In this document: piece by piece, positions 1 through 10,610 of the stretch | Layout: each line of letters opens with the position of its first letter | Position numbering within the stretch: position 1 is the first letter of the stretch | Source of the DNA: Hesseltinella vesiculosa | Taxonomy: Eukaryota > Mucoromycota > Mucoromycetes > Mucorales > Cunninghamellaceae | NCBI GenBank assembly: GCA_002104935.1 | Contig: MCGT01000023.1 | Location: forward strand, 1-64,000 | Length of the DNA: 64,000 nt | Direction of reading: 5' to 3' | Notes under the pieces: generated by a model | Database searches by the model: none | What the model saw: the letters and a program-made list of their open reading frames with translations, nothing else | What the model was told of the DNA's origin: nothing | Program-made: the position numbers and the translations under genes

Positions 1-383
1 CAGTGAACCATAGGTGCTTGATTGTTAATTGCGGAAATGTGGTTAGCAGTCTGTGCTTCAAGCAAATTGCCATGGTAATTCTCCTTCAAATCGGGTACAG
101 ACGATACCAAATTTACCGGGTATTGTAAGCAGTTGAGTAGCCTTTGTTGCTACGAGGTGTTGAGATTAAGCCTGGGTACTAGAATTTTAGGTCTTCTGAC
201 AAGAAGCCCTATCATTTCTATAAAAAAAATATTTTATTTTTCTTTTTTTTTTTTGCAACAGGTAACTCTGTAATAAACTTATCCACTTGTACCTTATCAT
301 CGCAAACCACCGTTTTTCGCTTGCCGGCCAAAGAAAAAAAAAAAAAAAAAAAACTTGCAGCGCTTTTTTTTTTCGGGTGTTCC

Positions 384-421
<38 letters not shown>

Positions 422-600
422 AATGTCAAACGATTTTAAAACACACCCATCAATAGCCTTGTTATGCCCTAAAAAAAAAACAATGTCAAAAGATTTCAAA
501 ACAGGTGCGTGGTGTGCAAAAAGTCCTCGGCGTTGCAAGAAATGAAGTTTAAAAGTCCGCACTCCTGCAGCCAATTCCCACTATAAAAATGGTCTACTCT
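1..600. other. Repeat-flanking AT-rich non-coding region
   Basis: No convincing gene is visible. The stretch is AT-rich with several A/T homopolymers (for example near 328-350) and ends in a GA dinucleotide run. The short open frames here are low-complexity (poly-Ser-Leu or poly-Phe from the dinucleotide and homopolymer runs) and have no protein character. A short phrase starting caatgtcaaa-gattt is repeated at about 421 and 481, hinting at a small local duplication about 60 bp apart. Confidence 0.5.
384..420. repeat. (GA)n microsatellite
   Basis: About 18 uninterrupted GA units are visible. This is a simple sequence repeat in the non-coding flank of the tandem duplication. Confidence 0.95.
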
Positions 601-1325
601 AGCTCGTCAATGAGTGATCCATCAAGGCTTAAATTTTAGCCATCATCATCACATATCATCTACTACTACCATGCCAAATGTGAAGCTGATCGAAGAAAAA
701 AAAATTTTTGAAAAAAAAAAAAAAGGAAACGGCTCTAGCTGGTTAATGAGTGATCCATCAAGGCTAAGGTTTTTACCATGGGTATCACTTATCACCTACT
801 ACCACCATGCCAAATTAGAAGGTGATCGGGGGAGATCGATTTTGGCTTGATTTCAGTACCCTCGATTTTTGGCTGTAGAACGCTTTTTTTCTGGCTTGTG
901 TTGGTTTTGACGGTTTTTTAGCTGGGGGAGCGGAGAATGGAATTCATGATTCTTCAAACTTTGGCTGGGCAATCTTGCTCAATCGATGTGATTTTTGCAG
1001 CATCATTCGTGTATGTCATTGTTGATATCCAAACAAAAAATGAGTTGGATCCATCAGTTCAAAGCCGATCTATCATGTTTTTTTGAATTTTCAAAATCCC
1101 TGAGGGTCCCCTGGCCATTTTTGAACGAAAACATAGGGAGCCCTAAATGTGTGCCAAAAATAAATTCTCCACCGATCGTCACCGGATTTTGCAAGGCACT
1201 TGTATATGATATGCACTGTTCATGGTCAAGGTATCAGACCTCTACTGTAACTTTCTGGTGAGCTACGCGTGCATAAAAACATGCCTACTGCCTGCGTTCG
1301 ATTCCCAGTGAAGCCAACTTAAAAA
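601..1325 (+). repeat. Tandem duplicated repeat unit, copy 1
   Basis: This unit is repeated with an offset of 803 bp by the segment starting near 1404. For example the phrase beginning at 937 (ggaattcatgattcttc) recurs at 1740, and the one at 614 recurs at 1417. Inside the unit a shorter sequence (aatgagtgatccatcaaggct, then a CAT/ACC-rich stretch and gaagctgatcg or gaaggtgatcgg) is itself repeated at about 605 and 745. The short frames it contains drift apart between copies and carry no recognisable domain, so I read it as a non-coding or long-dead element. It ends in a tRNA T-arm-like motif and an A-rich tail. Confidence 0.85.
1292..1308 (+). repeat. tRNA T-arm/B-box-like motif (SINE-like tail)
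   Basis: CTGCGTTCGATTCCCAG resembles a tRNA T-arm: a TTCGATT loop with a 5-bp stem holding one C-C mismatch. It is followed by tgaagcca and an A-rich tail. A second version lies at 1353-1369 and a third at 2098-2115. No matching A-box, D-arm or anticodon arm could be assembled upstream, so this is not called a tRNA gene. It may derive from a tRNA-related SINE or a degenerate tRNA. Confidence 0.4.
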
Positions 1326-1403
1326 AAATAAATCAATTAAAAGCCCGCATACATGCGTTCGATTCCTAGGGAAGCCATTCCATCTGGTTGTCCTACTCTC
1401 TCT

Positions 1404-2128
1404 AGACCACCATCCAGTGACCTATCAAGGCTTAAATTTTAGCCATCATCATCACTTATCATCTACTACCACCATGTCAAATGTGAAGCTGATCGAAGAA
1501 AAAAAAATTTTTGAAAAGAAAAAAAAAGGAAACGGCTCTAGCTCGTCAATGAGTGATCCATCAAGGCTAAGGTTTTTACCATGGGCATCACTTATCACCT
1601 ACTATCACCATGCCAAATTAGAAGGCGATCGGAGGAGGTCAACTTTGGCTTGACTTTAGCACCCTCGATTTTTGGCTGTAGACCGCTTTTTTTCTGGTTT
1701 GTGTCGGTTTTGATGGTTTTTTAGCTGGGGGAGCGGAGAATGGAATTCATGATTCTTCAAACTTTGGCTGGGCAATCTAGCTTGATCGATGTGATTTTTT
1801 CAGTATCATTCGTGTATGTCATTGTTGATATCCACACAAAAAATGAGTTGGATCCATCAGTTCAAGGCCGATCTATCATGGTTTTTAGATTTTTCAAAAT
1901 CCCTGAGGGTCCCCTGGCCATTTTTGAACGAAAACAAGGGAGCCCTAAATGTGTGCCAAAAATAAATTCTCCACCGATCGTCACCGGATTTTGCAAGGCA
2001 CTTGTATATGATATGTACTGTACATGGTCAAGGTATCAGACCTCTACTGTAACTTTCTTGTGAGTTACAGCTGCATAGAGTAAAACCAGGCTTACTGCCT
2101 ACCTTCGATTCCCAGAGTAGCCAGATAA
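1404..2128 (+). repeat. Tandem duplicated repeat unit, copy 2
   Basis: Second copy of the unit at about 601-1325, at roughly 90-95% identity by eye, with small indels and single-base changes. The nested short repeat is present again at about 1417 and 1548. It also ends in a T-arm-like phrase (2098-2115) followed by an A-run. A much more diverged relative appears to lie near 45030-45360. Confidence 0.85.
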
Positions 2129-2530
2129 AAAAAAACCTATATTTATTGCATGTCCATTCTATCAACTCTTCCGCTCGAAGGGGGCGTCACTGATGAAGTT
2201 GTGGAGGTAGAGGTAGAAGAACTCCCTAATCTTGCCTCCCGCAATTTGGCTTGTAAATCATACAGTACCGGTGTTTGTCTGGGTAAAATTATAGCTGGAC
2301 TTGATAAAAAGAGAAAAAGGAAATACCGGTAGTATAGAAAAACCTTTATTTGATGTTAGTGCACTATTAGGGGTTATTGAAATAGACTTACCACTATAAG
2401 CAAGTGGTTTTTGTTATAGGTACGTGCAAAAAAAAAGGAAAAGAGGGAGAGAAAAAAAAGGAAAAGAGGAAGAGAAAAAAGGAAAAAGAGGCAGGGAAAG
2501 AAAAGTAAAAAAATATATAAGAAAACCTAA
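2129..2530. other. Low-complexity spacer with purine-rich tract
   Basis: A small open frame (2150-2332, 60 codons, acidic then Lys/Arg-rich) has no recognisable domain and is probably not a gene. From about 2426 to 2515 the + strand is almost pure A/G (runs of gaaaagagg and aaaaaagg). It lies at the 3' (minus-strand) side of the gypsy remnant. An element-associated polypurine tract would be expected on the element's own coding strand, so its link to that element is unproven. Confidence 0.4.
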
Positions 2531-2539
2531 AAAAGGAGG

Positions 2540-4003
2540 GGGCAATGTCAATTCTTAACACCGGTACAACAACGTCATACGTTGGGAAGGTGTAAACGCT
2601 CGTGTAACGTTGGGGACATGATCCAAGAGAGCAGCAAACCCTTGCTCACCAATTTCTACAAGGGCATTTCCGGTGTTCACCGGGACTTCACGCATCAGGG
2701 TTTGTGCTATTGGGACAACAAGATCGGTGGGCCAGGCATTCTCAGCAAAAATACTATTAATCATAGCTTGTAACACATGGTCGAACGCCGGTCCACTTAG
2801 ACGTCCATTGTGTCGTAATAACTGGACAACCTTATCAGCCGAAATGGGCCTAGGTGGTGCAGTTTGTTGTGGCTGCACCAACTCAATGCGCCCAGTCAAC
2901 GCCGAGCACAATTTGTTTGGCCACTACCGGTATTCTGAAGGCCCAAGCCCAAGACCCTTGCTGGTTTCGGTACTTGGAAACTGTGAAATCTCCACGAATG
3001 GAAATGCTAGTTCCATCCGACAGGTTGTCCATTGACCATTGGACAAGCTCAGGTAAACCAACAAAGATCTAAGAAGATAGATGTCGCAATTTAGTTTGCT
3101 TGAATGTTATATCCCATCTTGATATACCGGTATCGGGGCATTGTCCATGACCAAATACCGGTAGTTCGAGTTCATTCAGCCATCGGACCAGGCGACCAGC
3201 GGGTTGTGGCTGTTCTCTAAGGACACTCAGAGAAAGATGATCACTAAACACCACGTAGTCCGCACCATCCACAAAGCATCTCCACGTCCTTAGCGCATGT
3301 ACAGTAATACTGCATAAAGTTCTAGTTCTTGCGCGGGATAGCCTCGTTCAGCCTTTTTCAACTTGCGGGACTCATAGGAAATCACCCTCTCTTTGCCATT
3401 TGCATCGTCTTGAGCGAGTACCGCTCCGAGGGCCACCGTGGACGCGTCGGTATAAATCTTGAAAGGTCGAGACACGTCCGGCGCGACCAATACCGGCGCA
3501 GTGGTCATCGCTTGTTTCAATGCATCGAAGGCAACTTGACAATCCTTGTTCCAGGTCACTGGGCGTCGCTTCGCACCGGAACCTTGTGTCAAATCGGTCA
3601 GGGGGGTGGCCATCCGGGCGTAGCCTTCGATGAACCTTCGGTAATACCCCGCAAGGCCCAGGAATTGGCGCACCTCTTGCACATTCGTAGGTTCGGGCCA
3701 TTCCTTGATGCGCTTGACCTTTTCTTCATCCGGCGACCATCACTTGTCACTTGATAACCGACAAAAGGCACTCGATCCAGTCCAAAATGGCACTTTTTGG
3801 CATTCAGGTAGAGATTGTGTTCTTTGAGCTTCTTCAAAACGAGTTGGACATGCATTTTGTGTTTCTCGGGAGTACGGCTGTAGATTAAGATGTCATCGAG
3901 GTACACGATTACAAATTTATCAATATACTCACGGAGCACGTCGTTCATGAGAGATTGAAAGGTGGGAGGAGCATTGCATAGGCCGAAGGGTACCGGTAGC
4001 AAT
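2540..4003 (-). pseudogene. Ty3/gypsy retrotransposon pol fragment (RT + RNase H), decayed
   Basis: Reading leftwards from about 4000, the minus strand encodes reverse transcriptase motifs PFGLCNAPPTFQ and FVIVYLDDILIYS (the YLDD catalytic box). Next come the connection segment with VRQFLGLAGYYRRFI, the RNase H start with PFKIYTDAS, and then SDHLSL near 3230. The frame breaks at least twice: about 3735 after the VGYQVTSDG stretch, and about 3290 where an in-frame stop separates YAVLLYM from the HALRTW continuation. The RT lacks its N-terminal half. The piece downstream at 2555-2911 (minus, 118 codons) may be another part of the element but I do not recognise it. No LTRs, integrase or protease were found. 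It abuts a Tc1-like transposase fragment at about 4003. Confidence 0.85.
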
Positions 4004-4990
4004 TTTTGAATCGCGCGTGCTCGTCCATTACTTCCATCACTCGATTCAAATAAATTTCGTAATGGCTTGCCTTGGTACCATCTCTCCCTTCAGGTGCGAG
4101 AGAATTGCCGTCAGGCAGCTTTCTCTTCTTCAATTGGGGTGGTACAGGCTTGCGGACGCTCAACAAGACCACGCCAGCAGCGCATATGGCACCGAGGATC
4201 GTGTGGGACTTGGCACGGATGGATCGCACTGTCACGACTGGTGTCTCACCCTTCTTCGCATAGCCAGAATGGGGCTGGAGGTTGATGCTGAAAGCAGCCT
4301 CGTCAATGGAGACGCAGTTGGTCATGTAGTTCATGTCGGAACTGGTCCATTCGGTTGCCCAGTTGAATCTGTTGGTGAGGTTATTTTCCTTGTTGCGCGC
4401 CTCAGGCTGGTAGCTGACACGCTTAAATGTCAAATGCATCTTCTGTGTCACAAAATTACGGACCGCACTGCGCTTGATTTCGAGGCCCTCGAATTCCTGC
4501 GTCAGTAGCGAAACGGCGTCCTCCATTGTTGTCGATGGGTTGTCGTCAAAGACAGTTTTAAGAAAGGACTGATGCGGTTCACCCAAGATCTGAGGGCGCC
4601 CAACTTTTTTCCTTTCTGATTCCGTGTCGTTATCCTCGTTGAGCTCTTTCCTAAAATTGGCCACCCAACGTTGCGCTGAACGGTGTTTGACAAGAAACAT
4701 ATCGGCGGCACGGGTGATTGGCGTTCCTGGGTGATCGACGACAAAAGATACGAGGAGGAACCGCACATCATCTGAGTATTTACGATATACGGTACCGGTA
4801 TCTTCTTGGGCTGGGATGGAGGTACTTTCTTTTGCTTGGTAGATGGCACCATTGCCTCGTCGTCATTTTTGCCGGGTTCCGACTGCGTATCATTGTACAC
4901 GTTGTAATCGGCTAACGACACAATCTCCATGTCCTCGTGCTCGCTGATCACGGTGTCCATGGCGTCGTTGCTGTTCTCGTCAGTTGTCAT
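4003..4990 (-). pseudogene. Tc1/mariner-like (DDE) transposase, C-terminally truncated
   Basis: The minus-strand frame of about 4766-4003 has a helix-turn-helix-like N-terminal part (RAADMFLVKHRSAQRWV) and then a DDE core start with SIDEAAFSINLQPHSGYAKKG, the first catalytic Asp region of Tc1-like elements, followed by HTILGAICAAGVV. The sequence stops being transposase right after MDEHARFKN, before the second catalytic Asp (normally a D-N-A segment), and runs into gypsy RT. An acidic N-terminal segment starting at 4990 (MTTDENSNDAMDTVI) lies in another frame and would join only through a frameshift or an intron near 4790. Truncation makes it non-functional. Confidence 0.8.
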
Positions 4991-5760
4991 GCCTTGCCAT
5001 CTTCGAATAAAAATTGAAATTTCATGATTTCAGATAAAGAGATGCTTTACCGAAAAAAAAAAATGAAAAGAGGTGCTCCAAGCTTTGCTTGGAGGAACGC
5101 CAATTGAAGTGCGCCATCCCAAATTGGATCAGCGCCGTCGATTTATAAAAGGACGAAAAAAATTTATTTTAACTTCGAAAATTTCATTATGTGCAATCTT
5201 TTAATTATGGTCATACGTCCCTTGTATCATTTCTAAATAGGATTAGATATCTGTTGAATGTGAAAAGATCGTTCTTAAATTGTCAAAGGGTGTGTCTACG
5301 TGAAAAAAAGGTGTGCTTTGGAGAGTTGAAAAGCGGAGACGATAAATTTATCGTGCTTTTTTTATTTTTTTTGCATAGTTTTTACTTTTTTGTTGAAAGA
5401 ATGACGATGATTTGAAGAGAGAAAGCTCTTTGCATTTTCTTCAATGAAGAGTTTACACTTGAAACCGCTGCTAAACTTCAAATACAACTTGATTCGTACA
5501 ACTTGCTGGATATTTGTTACATGGACAATCCAGGGCAACCAATGCTTCAAACAAAAGTCAAAATAAATGGCAACCCAACATGCTACCATCGCTACTTCGA
5601 CAACGAGCCAAGACCAATGGAACCAGTAGGAGAAAGAATGATCCGTAAGTGATAATGAATGTTTCATCACAATTTGAAAGGTACAGATACATTATATTAG
5701 TATTTTCTTGCAACACACAATCTAGGTCTTGTCGCCAATGAAGTATAATTCTCTTTTAAT
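4991..5760 (+). other. Unassigned stretch with a short coding-like frame
   Basis: Mostly AT-rich. From about 5415 to 5654 the + strand carries an open frame of about 80 codons without a usable start, with balanced composition (EFTLETAAKLQIQ ... NEPRPMEPVGERMIRK) ending at TGA. The end can also be read as a GTAAGT splice donor at about 5645, so it may be an exon or a transposon fragment. I do not recognise a family. The minus-strand 102-codon frame over the same bases looks like its shadow. Confidence 0.3.
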
Positions 5761-6260
5761 CCGAATAAAATGACGGATTCACCATGACGATTCCATGGAC
5801 AGCTTGGCATCGGCCTTATCTGTGTCCTCCATGGAACTTACTTCTCCCAGTCCTCCAACGTCTCCACGACTCGCCAACCAGCAACCATCGTGGCTCCCCT
5901 CTGGACGAGTGCGATTTGGTGGCCCCTCCTTATGAGAATGAGACCCGACGCCGCCCCATTCTTATCCCTTGCCAACATATCGTCAACGATCCGGTAAGCG
6001 GCGTCCTTCCCTTGATACCCTGGAGGATTCTCGCCTTCGACGTAAACGGCAACACCTCGAGGCACAGGGACTGCACAGCGCTTCTATCGACGTCATCATC
6101 AGAGTCGAAAGCACCCAAGGCAAAACTAATTACAAATACTTTCAGGACGCGTTTGTCAAGTGGTCCTCAACCGTCACCCCGCTGGTGAACCCTTACTCCC
6201 CTTCCCCAGCGGACATCATGACCTTTATTTCCCGCCAGCGATCAACACGCCCTTAGCACC
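5760..6260 (+). pseudogene. DIRS-like retrotransposon remnant (RT/RNase H tail and recombinase start)
   Basis: Two neighbouring + frames carry phrases I associate with DIRS-type elements. The first is RPYLCPPWNLLLPVLQRL, continuing in a shifted frame as ATIVAPLWTSAIWWPLL near 5890, like the end of the reverse transcriptase/RNase H region. The second is a later frame (about 6085-6250) with SIDVIIRVESTQGKTNYKYF and a PSPADIMTFI-like stretch, resembling the N-terminal core-binding part of a tyrosine recombinase. At least one frameshift and truncation at about 6255 show it is dead. Assignment rests on memory of motif style, not on a search. Confidence 0.6.
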
Positions 6261-7434
6261 CAAACTTTACTAGAAAGCTTCACGCAAATGGTAGACATGT
6301 TGCAATTTTTGTCTAATACCAGCAAGCCTGTTGCCATAGTAGCAATTGATTTTGCCGGACTTACCACAAACACAAATGACTTAATCAGCTTCGGTGAGTT
6401 TATCATTTGCTATGAATTCACTACTAAATTAATTTACATGGGCTTTATCTTCGTCATACTGCATAGAGACTAAGATGTTATAAAAAATATACTGATCGAC
6501 AACATTGATGCTTTCAATCGAGCTTACTGCTTCACCAGGAACCAACTTCTCACAGATTCATCGGTGCAAAACCTCTTTGACTGTCGATCGGCAGCAGTTA
6601 AAAGATCTGCAAAACCATAAACAGCAGCAATAAAGTTGGAGCCCTTTTTTCCGTCTCTGAGACTTACTTCAAACTTCCCAATTTATTATTGTGGTTGCAA
6701 AACATAAAACTATGACCATTGGTAAAGAATTAAAGAAAGTGACAGGGCTATGCTATGACGATACATGTTACTATTCTCATCCCTGCTTACCGTAAATATC
6801 AACACTGAACAACTGCGACACTTGTCATTTATTCACGAAAGGATCAAAAGGTAACTTTTGAGTAATGGCTGATCTTCACCTTTTCGATTTATTCACCTAT
6901 TCTTCCATAAAGAAATCATGCACTCCCGCTCAGACTGTTTCGAATTGCCCGCCACCCTTCTTTCTTCACAAAACCTTCAAACAAGAAGCAACAAGTCAGT
7001 TTTGCTTCTCGCAAGTGAGGTCTGACAACTCGGTACAATCATTTTTCATGATGCCAGCCTAGATTCCTTTCATATACGCACTACTTGCTTACTTCCATAG
7101 CTTCAATCACTCCTTTTTTTTTTTTTTTTTTTTTACTTTCAATAAATTAAATCCAGGATGTCCTATCAATAACTATCCTGCTTTGTTTTCTTGCTGGGTT
7201 GTCATTCCCGAGAACTTTCTTCGACGGTTTTCTGTTTCTTCCTGTTCGCTTTTTTCTTCCCAAATTTTCTTTACCTTCCCTCTCTTTTTCTCTCACAACC
7301 ACCTCCTTCATTTCCATGCATTCTATTCATCTGGGCTAAAAAATGCGCCCACAGACACGGGCTTTAAAAACTGCCTAGACCACTGACCGCACACTTTTTT
7401 CTTCTTAGAATTTTTTTTTTATCGTGTTCCCTCG
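6261..7434. other. Intergenic region upstream of APC2
   Basis: About 1.17 kb without a convincing gene. Short frames (6288-6473, 6865-7062, 7183-7386) are hydrophobic or low-complexity and unsupported. A T-run of about 22 lies near 7112-7134. The stretch just before 7435 is pyrimidine-rich, as expected for a fungal promoter and 5' leader. Confidence 0.5.
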
Positions 7435-10400
7435 ATGCTTTCCAATATTTTGCTTTACAATCAAAATGTGAACGAATCATCGTTCATTGTAAGTTTCTAT
7501 TTCTGTATTTTTTATTACATGTTCTTGATTGTTGATACCAATTGGCTTTGTTAAGGAGGCATACCTGCCGCCAGGTGTAAGTTTGTTGCATATATTCTTT
7601 TTTTTTTTCGACAAATCATTAACAGAGATTATAATTTTAGTTACCTAGCATGGAGGAGATCATTGAGTACTGCGAAAAGTACCCTCGTTTGCTAACGCGT
7701 AAGTCACCCATCTGTAAAAACCCAAAGCTCATTCGCTTACTCACAGGCACGTTCTATTTTATTCAGTACGAGATTCGCCGTTAAAAGATTTGCAAGATCC
7801 ACTGGTGTCAATTCATGTGATTCATGACTGGTACACGAGTAAGTCAATTGCGCTCTGTTCTATTAGGATCTCATTCCAGAATGACTGTTCTTTAGCTCTG
7901 GCATCCAAGTATTTCCAATCGCAATCGACAAAGGTATTTGACAATTGGCAACAAGACTTGCAGGTACGTAGTTCCAGTTTCGTTATTACCGCCAACCCAT
8001 ACCCCCCCCCCCCTTGTTTATAATAGGCCAGCAACACTGATGATGAACGATTTGATCTCTTGCTTAAAACTGTGGATCGCCTTTACTCCGTTTATGACCG
8101 TGTGCACCTTGCTTTGAGCATGCCCTGGACAGAAGCCAGCCCGATGACGGATCCTGAGCTGAAGCGTCTCCTAAAAACAGCATTCGATCAAATTGTCATT
8201 TCCCGGATTCCACATTCATTCTACTTGTTGAACAACAGATACGCCAGCACCATCTACATGCAGCACTTCGAGTGGCCGGAGGATGCTGCGACCACCGGCG
8301 ATCCCGACGTAGTCTTGCCTGCACTTCCGTGCACAAATCAGTACCCTTATCAGGGTGCTCAGCTGACGTGGATCTTGACTCAACGCCTAGATGATGATTT
8401 ACCTGAGCTTGTGCAAGGCCCAACTATGACGGACGATCAGCTGGACGTTCAAGTGGCGCACGTTATGAGGGGTTGCACCAACATGGACGTCGACACGGGG
8501 GGTGGCAGTGATGCAATTGGCACGCGCTCTCGGCATTCATTGACTCTATTGTCCAGCCACGACTCCTTGGAGGAAAGCGGGGCCATGTCCCCTCCAAGTA
8601 AGTTTGCTGAGTATTGCCAAAAAGCAAACACAGTGAAACTAGCACCCCAATGGAAGAGCCTCGCTGAGGAGTGGCTCCACCGTCAGATCAACCATGGTCC
8701 TTTGGCCGATGATTGGACTGAGTATATTCTTGCCTCGGAGCTTCGGCGTATGCAGCTTACAATCCTGCCATGGTTATCCCATATATTGACAGTGTCGCCC
8801 ACTAATACAGGTAACGTGGAACGACAAAGTCGTAGGCCAGTGTAACTCACCCGTTTTTCTGGGTTGGTTTGGACGGAAGAGAGATCGCCTTGGCACGAAT
8901 TTTTGCGCGCCAAGATCCAACTGGAGCATTCACTCTATGCTATTTTTTACGAGTCAAGGTAAGTGAGTTATTTCCTAGGACATAAAGAAAAAGATAGACT
9001 CTTTTTTTAGGTGTAACTCCATTTTTGACATCCTGATGACCAACTATCCCTCGGCATGCCCAGTGTTTGAAGATCTCAAGGTACGTTTGTTGAGAAAATA
9101 ACTTCGAAGGACAAATTACTCAGCGCCTTTTCGTTGTTGCTGGTATTGCTCAGACAATTGAATCCATCATCCAGCCACCAAAGAGCCTGAAGAAATCAGT
9201 CAAAGAAAGGTAAAAAGGAGGCGGTGTTTGGGAAAGTGGTAGTGATGCGTTTGCTCATTTATTTTAGCCTGGATGCGCGTTTGCTGTACCGAGGCGCATC
9301 AGCCACTGACATCATACAGCAATACCTGGGGTGTATTCGATACCTAAAAGTGTTTGATCCCACTTGCCAAACCCTGCTAGCGATCCAGCAACAGGTGGAG
9401 TCGTATATGATGTAAGACCAGTCTACCACTTCCTCCAAGTGAAAGCGCAAGGCTGCTGACAATATCGCTGTAGCTCATCGTGGTTTATTTTTTTATTTTT
9501 TTTGTAGAACATACCGAAAGGATACCATTGAAGGCGTTGTGGAAATGATCCGGAATCGAGATGAGTACGACTTGAACGAAAACAGCGACTCTCCCTATGT
9601 GTTTTCCGACAGCGAAGTTGACGATTCACTGGCGATTCCAATGGATGAAATCTGTAAGCTGGAAAGACAGCCAGATCCACAGGGCTCAGTTTACATTTTC
9701 TGAAATTTTTTTTTTTATTTTACGAGAAGCTCAATTGGAGCGGCTGCAACGAAAATGCCACGATTTGCTGGCGATGCTGATCAGCCTGTGCGGCTCCATT
9801 CCTCAATTTATAGAAGGCTACCAAACGCAGTTGGCTCAGGCTTTACTGATGAACGTGGATTATGATACCCTTCCAGAGGTAAGTAAGAAAAAAGAAAGAA
9901 AGAAAAAAGATGACTTAACACTGATGAGTCACCCCATAGGAAGAGACGTTGGAAATATTGAAGACACACTTCCCTGAGAACACACTATTTGCATGCGAGA
10001 TCATGCTGAAGGACATGACGGAGAGCAAACGATTGGATACCCAGATTCACGAAGCAAACAACAGCACCAGCGACTTCTTACATGGCATTATCATGTCTCG
10101 TCATTATTGGCCTGAAGCTTACAGAGAATCTGCTAAAGAGGACTTTGACAAATTGTCGCTGTTGCCGTAAGCTTTTGGTGCAAAACAGGAGTGAGTGCCG
10201 CTGATCCCTTCTTTTTTTTTCCTACGTAGATCTGTGGAGGAGTATGGCCAAGAGTTCAGCAACCTCAAAGGTGGCAACCGAAAATTGGAATGGCTGCCTG
10301 AGTATGGGTCTGTGACGTTGGAGTTGGAGTTTGAAAACAGAACTCAAGAATGGACTGTCAAACCACCTGCGGCCATCGTCATTCGCCTCTTTGAGAAATG

Positions 10401-10610
10401 TAAGTGCAATGGAGCAATTATAAACGTCCTCGGGGCTCATAATCTGCTTTTTTATTTTTTTATTTTGTAGGCCCAACATTATCTATGAAACAGATCATGA
10501 CTGCCACGAATTTTGACGCGGAAACAACGATGGAAAGCCTGAACTTTTGGTACAAATGCCAGGTGCTGACACTTGATGTTGAGGGATTTTACACAATTGT
10601 CGAAAACTGA
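7435..10610 (+). CDS. APC2: Anaphase-promoting complex subunit 2 (cullin-like scaffold)
   Basis: APC2 is the cullin-homology subunit of the APC/C ubiquitin ligase. It binds the RING subunit APC11 and drives mitotic exit and cyclin/securin turnover in the nucleus. The protein (about 750-800 aa) is assembled from roughly a dozen exons. Tiny first exons (7435-7488, 7556-7576, 7641-7698) lead to an N-terminal helical region (LLKTVDRLYSVYDRVHLALSM, 8060 on). Then come the family phrase RLLYRGASATDIIQQYLGCIRYLKVFDP (9280-9360), an acidic linker, and the cullin homology block (FACEIMLKDMTESKR, SRHYWPEAYRE, LEWLPEYGSVTLELEF). A C-terminal winged-helix-like segment ends at TGA 10608-10610. The exon join between about 8811 and 8880 is uncertain. 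No disabling change was seen. ATG 7435 is the only start that fits the first exons. Confidence 0.88.

Noticed and set aside
384..420. CRISPR or telomeric repeat
   Set aside because: It is a simple dinucleotide repeat with no spacers and no telomere-like unit.
187..574. Minus-strand frames made mostly of Ser-Leu or Phe
   Set aside because: They arise from the (GA)n and A/T runs and have no protein-like composition.
1260..1380. tRNA gene
   Set aside because: Only T-arm-like motifs are visible. No full cloverleaf with A-box and anticodon arm could be assembled.
3329..3754. + strand frame of 141 codons across the gypsy fragment
   Set aside because: It is the shadow of the RT/RNase H frame on the other strand, which has clear motifs.
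4017..4508. + strand frame of 163 codons across the transposase
   Set aside because: Shadow of the minus-strand transposase. No recognisable motif and the strand of the transposase is supported by its motifs.
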